Below, piece after piece: positions 17,188 to 25,837 of a stretch of DNA of 64,000 bases. Positions within the stretch are counted from its first letter, which is position 1. The number at the start of each line of letters is the position of its first letter. This DNA comes from Ideonella oryzae. Its GTDB lineage: Bacteria; Pseudomonadota; Gammaproteobacteria; Burkholderiales; Burkholderiaceae_C. Made by a program: the position numbers and the translations under genes. A model generated the notes under the pieces. It ran no database searches. It was not told where the DNA came from and worked only from the letters and a program-made list of their open reading frames with translations. The stretch spans positions 1 to 64,000 of the forward strand of contig NZ_JAMXMC010000009.1 in the NCBI RefSeq assembly GCF_024055665.1, read 5' to 3'.

Positions 17188-17889
17188 TCAGCCGCCGCGG
17201 GGCCGCAAGGCGCCCAGTTCCAGCGCATCCAGCCGCGCCAGCACGGCATCGGGTTGGGCCGACTCGGGTGGCTCGCCGTGGTTGTAGCCATAGGCCACCA
17301 GCACCACCGGACAGCCGGCGGCGCGCGCAGCACGTGCATCGTTGCTGGAGTCGCCCACCATCAGCGTGACAGCGGGTGCACTGCCCAGAGCCTCACAGGT
17401 CTTGAGCAACGGCAACGGGTCCGGCTTGGTCCGCGCAAAGGCGTCGCCACCAAAGACGTGGGTGAAGAAGCCGTCCAGTCCCTTGGCCTGCAACAGCGGC
17501 CGGGCAAAGGCGGTGGGCTTGTTGGTCAGGCAGGCCAGGCGCAGCCCCGCTTCGCGCAGGCGGGTCAGGCCCTCCACCACCCCGGGGTACACCACCGAGG
17601 CCTGCCCGTTGATCGCCAGGTAGTGGCGCTGGTAGGCCGCCCACAGCGCGTCGTAGTGCGCCGCATCGGCCTGCACATGGGCCAGCGTGCTGCGCAGCAG
17701 GTGGGCCGAGCCCTTGCCCACGGTGTGCTCGATGAAGGCCCGGTCCACCCCCGGCAGGCCCAGTTCGGCCAGGCTGCGGTTGAGCGCCAGTTCGAAATCG
17801 CCAAGGGTGTCGACCATGGTGCCGTCGAGGTCGACGATGGCGGCTTGCCAGGGGTGCGGTGGGGCCGCGAGGACGGTGTCAAGGGACAT
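17188..17889 (-). CDS. gph: Phosphoglycolate phosphatase (HAD family)
   Basis: Hydrolyses 2-phosphoglycolate. The 233-residue HAD phosphatase has motif I DLDGTMVDT with nucleophile Asp, motif II in CLTNKP, the Lys in KPDP, and motif IV VGDSSNDA. Start ATG is 17887-17889. In many beta- and gammaproteobacteria the order is rpe-gph-trpE. Here the three genes keep strand and order but gph is separated from trpE by 1.3 kb and from rpe by 4.7 kb. Confidence 0.92.
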   Translation of the reverse strand: MSLDTVLAAPPHPWQAAIVDLDGTMVDTLGDFELALNRSLAELGLPGVDRAFIEHTVGKGSAHLLRSTLAHVQADAAHYDALWAAYQRHYLAINGQASVVYPGVVEGLTRLREAGLRLACLTNKPTAFARPLLQAKGLDGFFTHVFGGDAFARTKPDPLPLLKTCEALGSAPAVTLMVGDSSNDARAARAAGCPVVLVAYGYNHGEPPESAQPDAVLARLDALELGALRPRGG

Positions 17890-17966
17890 GGTGAGACTCG
17901 TCTGGGTGGGGAACAACGTGGCAGGACATTGTCGCCGCGCCCACCGCAACACCACGGCCCAAGGGC

Positions 17967-18611
17967 TCAGACGTCAGGCCCCGATGGTGGCGCCTGCGCC
18001 GCTGCAGCCGCCTGAACAGCATCCTGTGCGCCGGCCTCGGGCGGCGCGCCCCCCGCCTGGGGCCGGGCCGCGGCCATCTGCTGGAGCCAGGCCATCACCA
18101 GCAGCTGGACGGCAGGATCACGGGCCTGCCGCCACACCCAGGCGCCCAGGCTGCCCCGCCAGGCACCGGCCCGACGACCGGCCCAGGACCACAGCCAGCG
18201 CCTGGATGCGACCAGGGCGCCTCCCAGCAGGGCGGCGCCGGCCAGCGCGACCACGGGATGGCGCCGCACCACGGGCAGCACCGTTGCGCGCAGCTCCGCC
18301 GCCCCCAGCTCTGCCGCCGTGGACAGGGGTTGGCGCTGCCACCAGCGCTCGATCCAGGACAGCGCCGCCAGACCGACCGGCGTCTGCCCCAGTTCGCGCC
18401 TCAGAAAGCGCCACCAGATGCGCAGCCCCAGGCCGTCTGAAGCGTCGCCCGCCCTGCCGGCATGCCTCGCAGGCACCACCTGCGCCCGCAGGCGCGAGCG
18501 GGAGGCGGTCAGCCGCGCCAGGGCCTGCTGCCTGGCCGTCACCGCGGCCCCGCCGTTCGCGCCAGATTCGGGAGTGGCCACCGGCGCGGGACTCTGCTGC
18601 GCGGGGCTCAT
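17967..18611 (-). CDS. YqjK-like/unknown protein of a YqjD-YqjE-type operon
   Basis: A 214-residue protein not clearly recognised. It has a disordered Ala/Pro start and a basic helix (about 36-60, RQQALARLTASRSRLRAQVV). One predicted membrane helix (about 128-145, VVALAGAALLGGALVAS) precedes a basic patch RRWLWSWAGRRAGAWR, and the tail is Ala/Pro-rich. The start overlaps the stop of the holin-like gene by 4 bases, so the two are coupled. Position and topology match YqjK, the third gene of the E. coli yqjDEK cluster, but the sequence match is weak. Confidence 0.55.
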   Translation of the reverse strand: MSPAQQSPAPVATPESGANGGAAVTARQQALARLTASRSRLRAQVVPARHAGRAGDASDGLGLRIWWRFLRRELGQTPVGLAALSWIERWWQRQPLSTAAELGAAELRATVLPVVRRHPVVALAGAALLGGALVASRRWLWSWAGRRAGAWRGSLGAWVWRQARDPAVQLLVMAWLQQMAAARPQAGGAPPEAGAQDAVQAAAAAQAPPSGPDV

Positions 18612-19003
18612 GACCCCGACGCCTCTTGCCAAAGTGCCTGGTCCTGCGCCCATTGCTCACGCCAGAGCGCTGCATCGAACACCGTCTGGCCACGGCCGCT
18701 GCGCAGCTGCCACAGCAACAGCCCCAGGGCCAGCGTGGCCAGGGTGGCCGGCAGCGCCGCCAGCACCCAGGCCGCGGGCATCTGCGCCACCGGCAGGGCG
18801 GCCACCAGCAGCAGGGCCACCCCAGCCAGCCCCAGGGCCAGCAGCGCCAGCACCGCGGCCACGGTCATCCACAACAGGCGCTGACGCCAGCGCCGCGCCG
18901 CTTCCCCCAGTTCGGCCTGGGCCAGGGCGGCGTAAGCCCCGGCGTGGTCGGCCAGCAGATCCGGCCGGCTGGCCAGGGTGCGGAAGAAGGGGTGGATGAG
19001 CAT
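18608..19003 (-). CDS. YqjE/phage-holin-like membrane protein
   Basis: A 131-residue integral membrane protein. Two hydrophobic helices (about residues 44-68 and 77-98) are flanked by charged helices, the layout of the holin_3_6/YqjE family. N-terminal ASRPDLLADHAGAYAALAQAEL is a typical amphipathic helix. It sits between the DUF883 gene (22 bases upstream) and the gene at 17967 (4-base overlap). The family is commonly stress-linked and of unknown molecular function; no phage genes are nearby. Confidence 0.75.
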   Translation of the reverse strand: MLIHPFFRTLASRPDLLADHAGAYAALAQAELGEAARRWRQRLLWMTVAAVLALLALGLAGVALLLVAALPVAQMPAAWVLAALPATLATLALGLLLWQLRSGRGQTVFDAALWREQWAQDQALWQEASGS

Positions 19004-19025
19004 GGCGGGGCCGATCGACAGAGGG

Positions 19026-19403
19026 TCAGGTCTGGCGGCGCGAGCGGGCCAGCCAGCCGATCAGGCCCGCCAGGGCCGCACCAGCCGCCGCCGCGATCAA
19101 CACCGACTTTACCGGCTCGTCACGGATGTAGGCCCGGGTCTGGTCACCGGCCTCCTCAAGGCGCTCGCGCGCCCGGTGGCTGGCATCGCGGGCTTGGTCG
19201 CGGGTGCGGGCAGCCAGGGCCTCCACCTTGCCGACGGCACGCGACAGCGAGAAGGCGGCTTCGTCGCGGGCGTCCTCCACCTCGGCTTCGATCTGGTCCA
19301 GGGCGCGTCCGGCAGCGCGTCGGGTGCCTTCGATGGCGCGCTCGGCCAGGTCGGCGGCACGGTCCACCTGTTGATCCAGGGCAGCGGCAGTCTTTGCGGT
19401 CAT
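19026..19403 (-). CDS. DUF883 family (ElaB/YqjD-like) membrane-tail protein
   Basis: A 125-residue protein with a long amphipathic helical region (residues 5-90, rich in Ala/Arg/Asp/Glu). It ends in a single C-terminal membrane helix (SVLIAAAAGAALAGLIGWLA) and basic end RSRRQT. This is the tail-anchored YqjD/ElaB architecture, linked in E. coli to ribosome binding at the membrane in stationary phase. The ATG has a strong AGGAG site. It is the first gene of a three-gene run with the holin-like gene and the gene at 17967. Confidence 0.82.
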   Translation of the reverse strand: MTAKTAAALDQQVDRAADLAERAIEGTRRAAGRALDQIEAEVEDARDEAAFSLSRAVGKVEALAARTRDQARDASHRARERLEEAGDQTRAYIRDEPVKSVLIAAAAGAALAGLIGWLARSRRQT

Positions 19404-19648
19404 GGGCAATCTCCTGTGCAAATGAAGACGTGATGTCGATCAAGTTCGTCCACCCAGTGTGGGATGTGCGGGCCCAGGGTTCCACCAGCCGGAGCCCCGT
19501 CCGCCTGTCGGCCACCCGGCGCTGACGGTGTAGGCATCGGCCGACCTACGCCATGCGGACGGCCTTGGGAAGAAGGGGCAAGTTCCTACACACAGCCCCT
19601 GGACTTGCAGACAGCATGCAGGCCTGTTGAGAAGTCTTTTGAGTTGCG

Positions 19649-20056
19649 ATGAGCCCGACCCTGCAGCATCCCCCCGCGCATGAGCCCCACCATGCCGAGG
19701 CCTGGAATGCCCCCCCGCCGCTTCCAGCCCCCGCCGCGCTGGCCATCGATGCCATCCCCTTCGGTCCGGACGCCACCGTGGCAGGCGAGCTGGACATTGC
19801 CTTCAGCACGCACAAATCCATCGTCTTGCGGGCGCAGGTGGACTTTGCCGGCGACACGCCCCCGATGGAGGTGTCCCTGGTCATCCCGCGCGTGCACTGC
19901 CGGGACGATCAGCCGCTGCTGTCGGCACTGAAGGATGCGGCACTGGCCGCGATCGACCGCAACACCCACAGCTGGGAGAGCACCGGCGCCACCCCGCGCC
20001 GCCTGTCCATCCAGGTGAACCAGCGCTGGTACGCCCTGTACGGCTTCGCCGGCTGA
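19649..20056 (+). CDS. Hypothetical protein
   Basis: A 135-residue soluble protein with no recognised domain. A Pro/Ala-rich start (about residues 1-32) is followed by a compact alpha/beta region. Features include IPFGPDATVAGELDIAF, SIVLRAQVDFAG, EVSLVIPRVHCRDD and WYALYGFAG at the end. No signal peptide or membrane segment. It stands alone between the DUF883 operon and yfiR, and its start lacks a clear ribosome binding site. Probably real, as the frame shows conserved-looking strand patterns; function unknown. Confidence 0.55.
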   Translation: MSPTLQHPPAHEPHHAEAWNAPPPLPAPAALAIDAIPFGPDATVAGELDIAFSTHKSIVLRAQVDFAGDTPPMEVSLVIPRVHCRDDQPLLSALKDAALAAIDRNTHSWESTGATPRRLSIQVNQRWYALYGFAG

Positions 20057-20201
20057 CCCGCCCGCTGCGGCAAATTCCCCACAGTCACCGTCACGAGCGC
20101 ACGGTTGCGCGGTCTGGCACGACCGTCACCGCCCGGCGCAGCCTCAAGGCCGGCGCACGGCCTCACAGAATCGGCCACAGGGGTCCGTCCCCGCCGTTGC
20201 T

Positions 20202-20780
20202 GTGCCCATGCGCCCTCCGCTCCCCACCCTCCTGCCGTCCGCCCTGCCCTGCTGGCGCTGGATGACCCTGGGGGCCGCCCTGCTCGGAGCGGCCCGTCTG
20301 GCCCAGGCGGGTTCCCCCCTGGCGGCGGCCGAGTCGGAGTTCGCCCCGGTCGAGGTGGTGAGCCGCATCCTGGCCTACACGCGCTGGCCCGGTGAGCCAC
20401 GGCCCCTGCTGGCCTGCATCAGCCGCCAGGCAGACGACACGGCCGCCCTGCTCGCGCGCCTGCAGACCCCCGAATCCACGCGCCCGGTACTGGCGCGAGA
20501 CATCGCACCGGACGCCCCCGTGCCAGCCGGCTGCGACCTGGTGTTCTTTGCCGGCTGGACCTTGGCGCGCCAGCAGGCCGCCCTGCAGGCACTGGCCAGC
20601 CGCCCCGTGCTGACCATCGGCCGGGGAGCCGAGTTCTGCAGCGACGGCGGCATGTTCTGCCTGGAGACCCGCGGCGACGGCACACGCTTCGAGGTCAACC
20701 TGGATGCCGTGGCCCGCAGCGGCCTGCGCATCCACCCCCAGGTGCTCCGGCTGGCCCGACCCGGGGGGAGATCCGGATGA
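20202..20780 (+). CDS. yfiR: YfiR-like periplasmic regulator (DUF4154)
   Basis: A 192-residue periplasmic protein predicted to bind and hold back the diguanylate cyclase YfiN. A signal peptide ends near AQA-GS (residue 36). The four conserved cysteines lie at residues 72, 111, 146 and 153, each within one residue of the positions I recall for Pseudomonas YfiR (71/110 and 145/152). The 146-153 pair is in the segment EFCSDGGMFC. Conserved family segments include YTRWP and VLTIGRG. It overlaps yfiN by 4 bases and is followed by yfiB, giving the full YfiBNR set. The disulfide pairing in YfiR responds to periplasmic redox state in Pseudomonas. Confidence 0.88.
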   Translation: MPMRPPLPTLLPSALPCWRWMTLGAALLGAARLAQAGSPLAAAESEFAPVEVVSRILAYTRWPGEPRPLLACISRQADDTAALLARLQTPESTRPVLARDIAPDAPVPAGCDLVFFAGWTLARQQAALQALASRPVLTIGRGAEFCSDGGMFCLETRGDGTRFEVNLDAVARSGLRIHPQVLRLARPGGRSG

Positions 20781-22006
20781 CCACCACCGCCCCCGAGCCG
20801 CTGCGGCGTGTTCTGCACCGGGCGCAGCTGCGGGTGGCCGCCATCGCCACGGGGGTGGTTGGCGGCCTGCTGATGCTGGCCTCGGCCCTGCTGCTGCGGA
20901 CCAGCGCGCAACACCATCTGGACCTGGTCGCACGCTCGCTGGCCTACACGGTGGACGCCGCAGTGGTGTTCCGCGACGCCCAGGCGGCCAGGGAGATCCT
21001 GGCCGAGGTGGGCCGCGCAGAGCATCTGGCCCGAGCCGAGCTCGTGCTGCGCGACGGACGGGCGCTGGCCCGCTACCAGGCCCCGCCCCCGGCGGGGCTG
21101 GCCGACCGGGTGGCCAGTCTGCTGCCGGCCTTCGAGGTGGCGCTGCCGGTGGTGGCCGATGGCCAGCCCCAGGGCACGCTGCGGGTGCGTGCACAGGCCT
21201 GGCTGCTGGTGCAGGCTGCCGGTTGGGGCCTGCTGGGGCTGCTGGCCGGCGCGGCAGCCATCCTGTGGGCGGTGCGCCGCGCGGCCCACGGGCTGGCCGA
21301 GCAGGTCGAAGCCCCGCTGCTGGCATTGGCCGCGCAAACCCGGGCCATCCGGGAAGCCCAGGACTTCTCCCGCCGGGTGCCCTCGGCCACCGTGACCGAG
21401 ATCGACGCCCTGGCCCGCGACTTCAATGCGCTGCTGGCGCAGGTCCAGGCACAGCGGCAGGAGCTGACGCAGCGCCATGTCGCGCTGCAGAGCGCACACG
21501 ACCAGCTCGCGCACCAGAGCCGGCTCGACCCGCTCACCGGCATCGCCAACCGAGCCTGGTTCGAGCACTGCCTGGCCGTGGCCATGAGCCGCCCCCGGCC
21601 ACTGGACGAGCGCATGGCGGTGCTGTTCATCGACGTCAACGACTTCAAGCGCATCAACGATGTTCACGGCCACGAGGCCGGTGACCGGGTGCTGGCCGCC
21701 GTGGCCGGCCGCCTGCGCGGCTGCGTGCGCGAAAGCGACCTGGTGGCCCGCCTGGGCGGGGACGAGTTCGTCGTGCTGATCGACCCGCTGCGTCAGCGGG
21801 AAGACCTGGCCACGCTGGTGCACAAGCTCATCAGCGCCCTGGCCCAGCCCGCGGATCTGGACTTGCCGGAGCGCCGGCTGCCCAGCGTCAGCATCGGCAC
21901 GGCGGTCTTTCCCGACGATGGCAACAGCCCCGAAGCCCTGCTGCGGGAAGCCGACCGCCAGATGTACCGGCGCAAGCCGGGAGCGGACGCACGCGAACGG
22001 CGCTGA
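20777..22006 (+). CDS. yfiN: YfiN/TpbB-like diguanylate cyclase
   Basis: A 409-residue inner-membrane c-di-GMP synthase. A TM helix (about 18-42) and a periplasmic CHASE8/PAS-like part (about 43-135) come first. A second TM helix (about 136-160) and a HAMP linker (about 165-215) follow. The C-terminal GGDEF domain (about 250-400) has the intact signature RLGGDEFVVLI. An RESD inhibitory site lies five residues before GGDEF, so product feedback is expected. Start ATG overlaps the yfiR stop. YfiR should repress it in the periplasm and YfiB relieve this, controlling biofilm and attachment. Confidence 0.9.
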   Translation: MTTTAPEPLRRVLHRAQLRVAAIATGVVGGLLMLASALLLRTSAQHHLDLVARSLAYTVDAAVVFRDAQAAREILAEVGRAEHLARAELVLRDGRALARYQAPPPAGLADRVASLLPAFEVALPVVADGQPQGTLRVRAQAWLLVQAAGWGLLGLLAGAAAILWAVRRAAHGLAEQVEAPLLALAAQTRAIREAQDFSRRVPSATVTEIDALARDFNALLAQVQAQRQELTQRHVALQSAHDQLAHQSRLDPLTGIANRAWFEHCLAVAMSRPRPLDERMAVLFIDVNDFKRINDVHGHEAGDRVLAAVAGRLRGCVRESDLVARLGGDEFVVLIDPLRQREDLATLVHKLISALAQPADLDLPERRLPSVSIGTAVFPDDGNSPEALLREADRQMYRRKPGADARERR

Positions 22007-22026
22007 ACACCCCAAGGAGATCTCCC

Positions 22027-22539
22027 ATGCCCTCGCTGTCGCCCCGGCGCCACGCCGTGATCCTGGCCCTCGCCTGGCTGTCCGCGACATCCGCCTTGCT
22101 GCTGTCCGGCTGCCAGACTCCGGCAACTCCCGCACCAGCCCCCGACCGGGAAGCCCGGCTGCAGGCCCTGGGCTTCGCCCCGGCGGACGATGGCTGGACC
22201 CTGAACCTGTCAAGCAAGCTGCTGTTTGCCTTCGATTCCGATGCGCTGGACGCCACACAGCGCCAGCACCTGCTGGATCTGGGCAACTCGTTGGCCGGGC
22301 TCGGCATCGGCCAGCTGCGCATCGAGGGCCACACCGACCTCAAGGGCGGCAGCGGCTACAACCTGCAGCTCTCGCAGCGGCGGGCCGAGGCCGTGGCCCA
22401 GGTGCTGCACGACAGCGCACTCTCGGGTGCCCAGCTCACGGTGCGCAGCCGGGGCAAGGAGCGCCCGGTGTGCACCGAGGACACCGACGCCTGCCAGTCG
22501 CAGAACCGGCGGGTCGTGCTGATCGTCCCGGCGCTCTGA
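22027..22539 (+). CDS. yfiB: YfiB-like OmpA-family lipoprotein
   Basis: A 170-residue outer-membrane lipoprotein with lipobox LLSGC (Cys near residue 31). The OmpA/MotB peptidoglycan-binding domain (about 60-165) contains FAFDSDALDATQ, IEGHTDLKGG and NLQLSQRRAEAVAQ, with the Asp and Arg that contact diaminopimelate. YfiB sequesters YfiR at the outer membrane and so activates YfiN. It is 20 bases downstream of yfiN. A 7-bp GC hairpin at 22562-22580, at the end of the convergent rpe, has no T run. Confidence 0.88.
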   Translation: MPSLSPRRHAVILALAWLSATSALLLSGCQTPATPAPAPDREARLQALGFAPADDGWTLNLSSKLLFAFDSDALDATQRQHLLDLGNSLAGLGIGQLRIEGHTDLKGGSGYNLQLSQRRAEAVAQVLHDSALSGAQLTVRSRGKERPVCTEDTDACQSQNRRVVLIVPAL

Positions 22540-22558
22540 GGGCGCCGGGCCGGGTGGT

Positions 22559-23242
22559 TCAGCGCGCCAGTTCGGCGCGCATGGCGTCGATCACGCCCTT
22601 GTAATCGGACTTGCCGAAGATGGCGCTGCCGGCCACGAAGGTGTCGGCGCCCGCATCGGCGATGCGGCGGATGTTGTCCACCTTGACGCCGCCGTCCACC
22701 TCCAGGCGGATGTCGCGTCCGCTGGCGTCGATGATCTTGCGGGCCTTCTCCAGCTTGCGCAGGGCCGCGTCGATGAAGCTCTGCCCGCCGAAGCCGGGGT
22801 TCACGCTCATGATCAGCACCAGGTCGACCTTGTCGATCACCCACTCCAGCACGTCCAGCGGCTCGGCCGGGTTGAACACCAGGCCGGCCTGCTTGCCCTC
22901 GGCCTTGATCAGCTGCAGCGTGCGGTCGACGTGGGCCGAGGCATCGGGGTGGAAGCTCACCAGGTCGGCACCGGCCTGGCAGAAGGCCTGGGCCAGCGCA
23001 TCCACCGGCTGCACCATCAGGTGCACGTCGATCGGCGCGGGCGTGCCATCGGGCTGGACGGCGTGCGAGCGCAGGGCCTGGCAGACCATCGGGCCGAAGG
23101 TCAGGTTGGGCACGTAATGGTTGTCCATCACGTCGAAGTGGATCCAGTCGGCGCCAGCGGCCAGCACGTGGCGGACCTCCTCGCCCAGGCGGGCAAAGTC
23201 GGCGGACAGGATGCTCGGGGCGATGCGGTAGGTCGGTGCCAT
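22559..23242 (-). CDS. rpe: Ribulose-phosphate 3-epimerase
   Basis: Interconverts ribulose 5-phosphate and xylulose 5-phosphate. The 227-residue TIM barrel has [17 protein letters not shown] with metal or catalytic Asp partners. It also has [16 protein letters not shown] with catalytic Asp and metal His, [12 protein letters not shown], and LEVDGGV with the second catalytic Asp. The ATG at 23240-23242 is used; an upstream in-frame TTG is possible. It is divergent from apaG. It is the first of the old rpe-gph-trpE run, now separated from gph by yfiRNB and the YqjD-type genes. Confidence 0.94.
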   Translation of the reverse strand: MAPTYRIAPSILSADFARLGEEVRHVLAAGADWIHFDVMDNHYVPNLTFGPMVCQALRSHAVQPDGTPAPIDVHLMVQPVDALAQAFCQAGADLVSFHPDASAHVDRTLQLIKAEGKQAGLVFNPAEPLDVLEWVIDKVDLVLIMSVNPGFGGQSFIDAALRKLEKARKIIDASGRDIRLEVDGGVKVDNIRRIADAGADTFVAGSAIFGKSDYKGVIDAMRAELAR

Positions 23243-23315
23243 GGAACTGGTGCCCGCCAAAGGGGCCTAAGCCGTGAAAACCCCGGATTTTAAGGAGCCT
23301 TGCTAGGATCACCGC

Positions 23316-23690
23316 ATGACGCCAGCCCAGTTCACCTGTACCGTCGTGACGCAGTACCTGCCCGAGCAGTCCTCGGCCAGCGAGGGCCGCTACGCGTTTG
23401 CCTACACGATCACCATCCGCAACACCGGGCCGGTGAGTGCGCAGCTGGTGGGCCGCCACTGGCGCATCACCGACGGCCACGACCACACCCAGGAGGTGCG
23501 GGGCCTGGCCGTGGTCGGCCACCAGCCCTTGCTCAAGCCGGGCGAGACCTTCGAGTACAGCAGCTGGGCCCAGATCGCCACGCCGCAGGGCCGCATGGCC
23601 GGCACCTTCTTCTGCATCAGCGAGGACGCCCACTGGTTCGAGACCCCGGTCGGCCCCTTCGACCTGGTCCAGGCGAGGGCCCTGCACTGA
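23316..23690 (+). CDS. apaG: ApaG protein (DUF525)
   Basis: A 124-residue fibronectin-III-like beta protein. ApaG features are visible: FAYTITIRNTG, GRHWRITDG, GVxxVVGxQPLLxPGExFEYSS (here with GLAVVGHQPLL) and GRMAGTFFC. Its exact function is not known; it often neighbours rpe or ksgA/apaH. The next gene begins on the last base of its stop codon (TGATG). Confidence 0.93.
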   Translation: MTPAQFTCTVVTQYLPEQSSASEGRYAFAYTITIRNTGPVSAQLVGRHWRITDGHDHTQEVRGLAVVGHQPLLKPGETFEYSSWAQIATPQGRMAGTFFCISEDAHWFETPVGPFDLVQARALH

Positions 23691-25684
23691 TGGCCGGTAT
23701 CCGCTGGGATCTGACCGCTCTGCTCAACGCCGCCCAGGCCCCGGGCAGCCGGGTGGAGCGGCACCTGTGGCTGGTGCATCTGCTGGAGTGGCTGCGGCAT
23801 GACAGCGGCGAAACCCCGGAGGGCGAGCCCGGTGCCGCCGGCACCCCCTGGCCGGTGCGCCGCCTGCGCCACCTGCTCAATGTGCTGGACCGCCACCCCG
23901 AGCACCAGGCGCGCGTGTCGGCGCTGCTGCGCGGCACGCTGTCCGAGCTGGACGCCCCGGGACTGCTGGCCGACTTCGGTTTCGCCCCCCGGCACGGCTT
24001 CTTCAGCGAGCTGGCCGACCGGCTGCGCCTGAACTTCCTGCCCGGCACGCCGGAGACCGGCGACCTGGGTGAGCTCTTCCTGCTGATCTTCGACGACGAA
24101 CGCGACCCGGAATGGATCGCCGCCATCGACGACCGCACGATGCGCCGCCTGCTGGCCCTGTGCGCCGAGGACCCGGCGCGCCTGCCCTGGCAACACGCGT
24201 TGATCGACTCCATCGAGCTGCTGGCCAGCCAGATCCGCGCCAGCGCCCTCTCCTCGGCCCTGCGCCAACGCATGGACCCGGCCGGCCTGGGGGACCGCCC
24301 TTTCCACCAGGTGGTCGAGGCCGCCACCGCGCTGCGGCATGATCTGGCCGACGGGGCGAGCATGGCGCAGCTGCAGCAGCGCGCCCAGTACCTGCGCGCG
24401 GTGCTGGACGCCTGCCTGAAGGCTGCCGCCAGCGTGCGCGGCCACCTGGACGAGTACGGCATCTCGGTGGACCTGGTGTTCCAGCTGGACCAGTTGCGGG
24501 CCCGGGCCGAGCGGGTCGAGAACCTGCTGGCCTGCCTGATCAGCCCCGAACCCCTGCCCGATCTGCGCCACCTGCTGCTGGAACTGGCCCGCGCCAGTGC
24601 CGAGCGGCGCAGCGTGCGGGCGCTGTTCATCCAGCACTACGCCCTGCTGGCCCGCAAGGTGACCGAGCGCAGCGCCGAGACGGGTGAGCACTACATCACC
24701 CGCGACCGCGACGAGTACCGCCACATGCTGGGCATGGCGCTGGGGGGTGGCGGCATCATCGGCTTCACCACGCTGATCAAGTTCGCCATCACCGCGCTGG
24801 CCCTGCCGGTGTTCTGGAACGGCCTGGGCGCCGGCCTGAACTACGCGCTGAGCTTCGTCATCGTGCAGCTGCTGCACTGGACGGTGGCCACCAAGCAGCC
24901 GGCCATGACCGCGCCGAGCATGGCGCGCAAGCTCGAAGGCATCGCCAGCGATGTGGCCCTGGGCCGCTTCGTCGACGAGGTGGCCCACCTGCTGCGCTCG
25001 CAGATGGCCGGCATCATCGGCAACCTGGTGGCGGTGGCCCCGGTGGTGCTGGCGCTGCAGGGCCTGTCCTGGTGGCTGGCGGGCAAGCCGCTGATCGGCC
25101 AGGCCCAGGCCGACTACGTGCTGCACAGCACCACCCTGCTGGGGCCCACCGCGCTGTTCGCGGCCTTCACCGGGGTGCTGCTGTTCGCCTCCAGCCTGAT
25201 CGCCGGCTGGGTCGAGAACTGGTTCGTCTTCCACCGGCTGGACAGCGCCATCGCCTGGAACCCGCGCTCCATCGCCTGGCTGGGCGAGACCCGGGCCCAG
25301 CGCTGGGCCCGCTGGTGGCGCGACAACATCTCGGGCCTGGCGGCCAACGTCTCGCTGGGCCTGATGCTGGGTCTGGTGCCGGCCCTGGCCTCGGTCTTCG
25401 GCCTGCCGCTGGAAGTGCGCCACGTCACCCTGTCCACCGGCCAGATCGCCGCGGCCCTGGGCACGCTGGGCCTGCCCCTGCTGCACGAGCCGGCCTTCTG
25501 GTGGTGCGTGGCGGCCATTCCCGTCACGGCCATGCTCAACCTGGGGGTGAGCTTCGCGCTGGCCTTCCGGTTGGCCATGGTGTCCCAAGGGCTGAAACTG
25601 CAGGACCGCGGCCGCATCTACCAGGCGCTGCGCCAGCGCTGGCGCACGGCGCCCGGCAGCTTCTTCTTCCCGCCGCGGGGGTGA
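23690..25684 (+). CDS. Gcr/'site-specific recombinase' family membrane protein (PF10136-type)
   Basis: A 664-residue protein. Residues 1-340 are helical and soluble (LDRHPEHQARVSALLRGTL, LFIQHYALLARKVTERSAETGEHYI). Residues 345-640 hold about six to seven hydrophobic helices. These match the Neisseria Gcr/SpecificRecomb family, commonly labelled a site-specific recombinase. I see no Tyr or Ser recombinase catalytic set, so the label is doubtful and a membrane role is more likely. Start ATG overlaps the apaG stop by 1 base, implying translational coupling. Confidence 0.75.
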   Translation: MAGIRWDLTALLNAAQAPGSRVERHLWLVHLLEWLRHDSGETPEGEPGAAGTPWPVRRLRHLLNVLDRHPEHQARVSALLRGTLSELDAPGLLADFGFAPRHGFFSELADRLRLNFLPGTPETGDLGELFLLIFDDERDPEWIAAIDDRTMRRLLALCAEDPARLPWQHALIDSIELLASQIRASALSSALRQRMDPAGLGDRPFHQVVEAATALRHDLADGASMAQLQQRAQYLRAVLDACLKAAASVRGHLDEYGISVDLVFQLDQLRARAERVENLLACLISPEPLPDLRHLLLELARASAERRSVRALFIQHYALLARKVTERSAETGEHYITRDRDEYRHMLGMALGGGGIIGFTTLIKFAITALALPVFWNGLGAGLNYALSFVIVQLLHWTVATKQPAMTAPSMARKLEGIASDVALGRFVDEVAHLLRSQMAGIIGNLVAVAPVVLALQGLSWWLAGKPLIGQAQADYVLHSTTLLGPTALFAAFTGVLLFASSLIAGWVENWFVFHRLDSAIAWNPRSIAWLGETRAQRWARWWRDNISGLAANVSLGLMLGLVPALASVFGLPLEVRHVTLSTGQIAAALGTLGLPLLHEPAFWWCVAAIPVTAMLNLGVSFALAFRLAMVSQGLKLQDRGRIYQALRQRWRTAPGSFFFPPRG

Positions 25685-25699
25685 CAATTCGCAGCGCGT

Positions 25700-25837
25700 T
25701 CACCCCGCTCCCGGCGGGCCCGGGGGCTCGTCATCGCTGCGGTGCTCGTCGCGCCGCCGCCCCGAGAACATCGTCCACCACACCATGAAGAGCAGAACCC
25801 CGGCAGCCACCAGGGCCTCGAACACAAACCATCCCAT
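25700..25837 (-). CDS. Small single-pass membrane protein (45 residues)
   Basis: A short frame starting MGWFVFEALVAAGVLLFMVWWTM, a clear membrane helix, then basic RRR and an acidic DDEPPG tail. The GGGA upstream gives a plausible ribosome binding site. Its start codon shares CATG with the mltA start on the other strand (25835-25838). I think it is a real small membrane protein because of the strong hydrophobic profile and charge pattern. Function unknown. Confidence 0.5.
   Translation of the reverse strand: MGWFVFEALVAAGVLLFMVWWTMFSGRRRDEHRSDDEPPGPPGAG

Noticed and set aside
18608-19003. Phage holin as evidence of a prophage.
   Set aside because: No other phage gene is present and the three-gene order matches the YqjD-YqjE type cluster of ordinary chromosomes.
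23690-25684. Reading this gene as a true site-specific recombinase linked to a mobile element.
   Set aside because: No catalytic residues, no inverted repeats or attachment-like sites nearby, and the gene is embedded between housekeeping genes.
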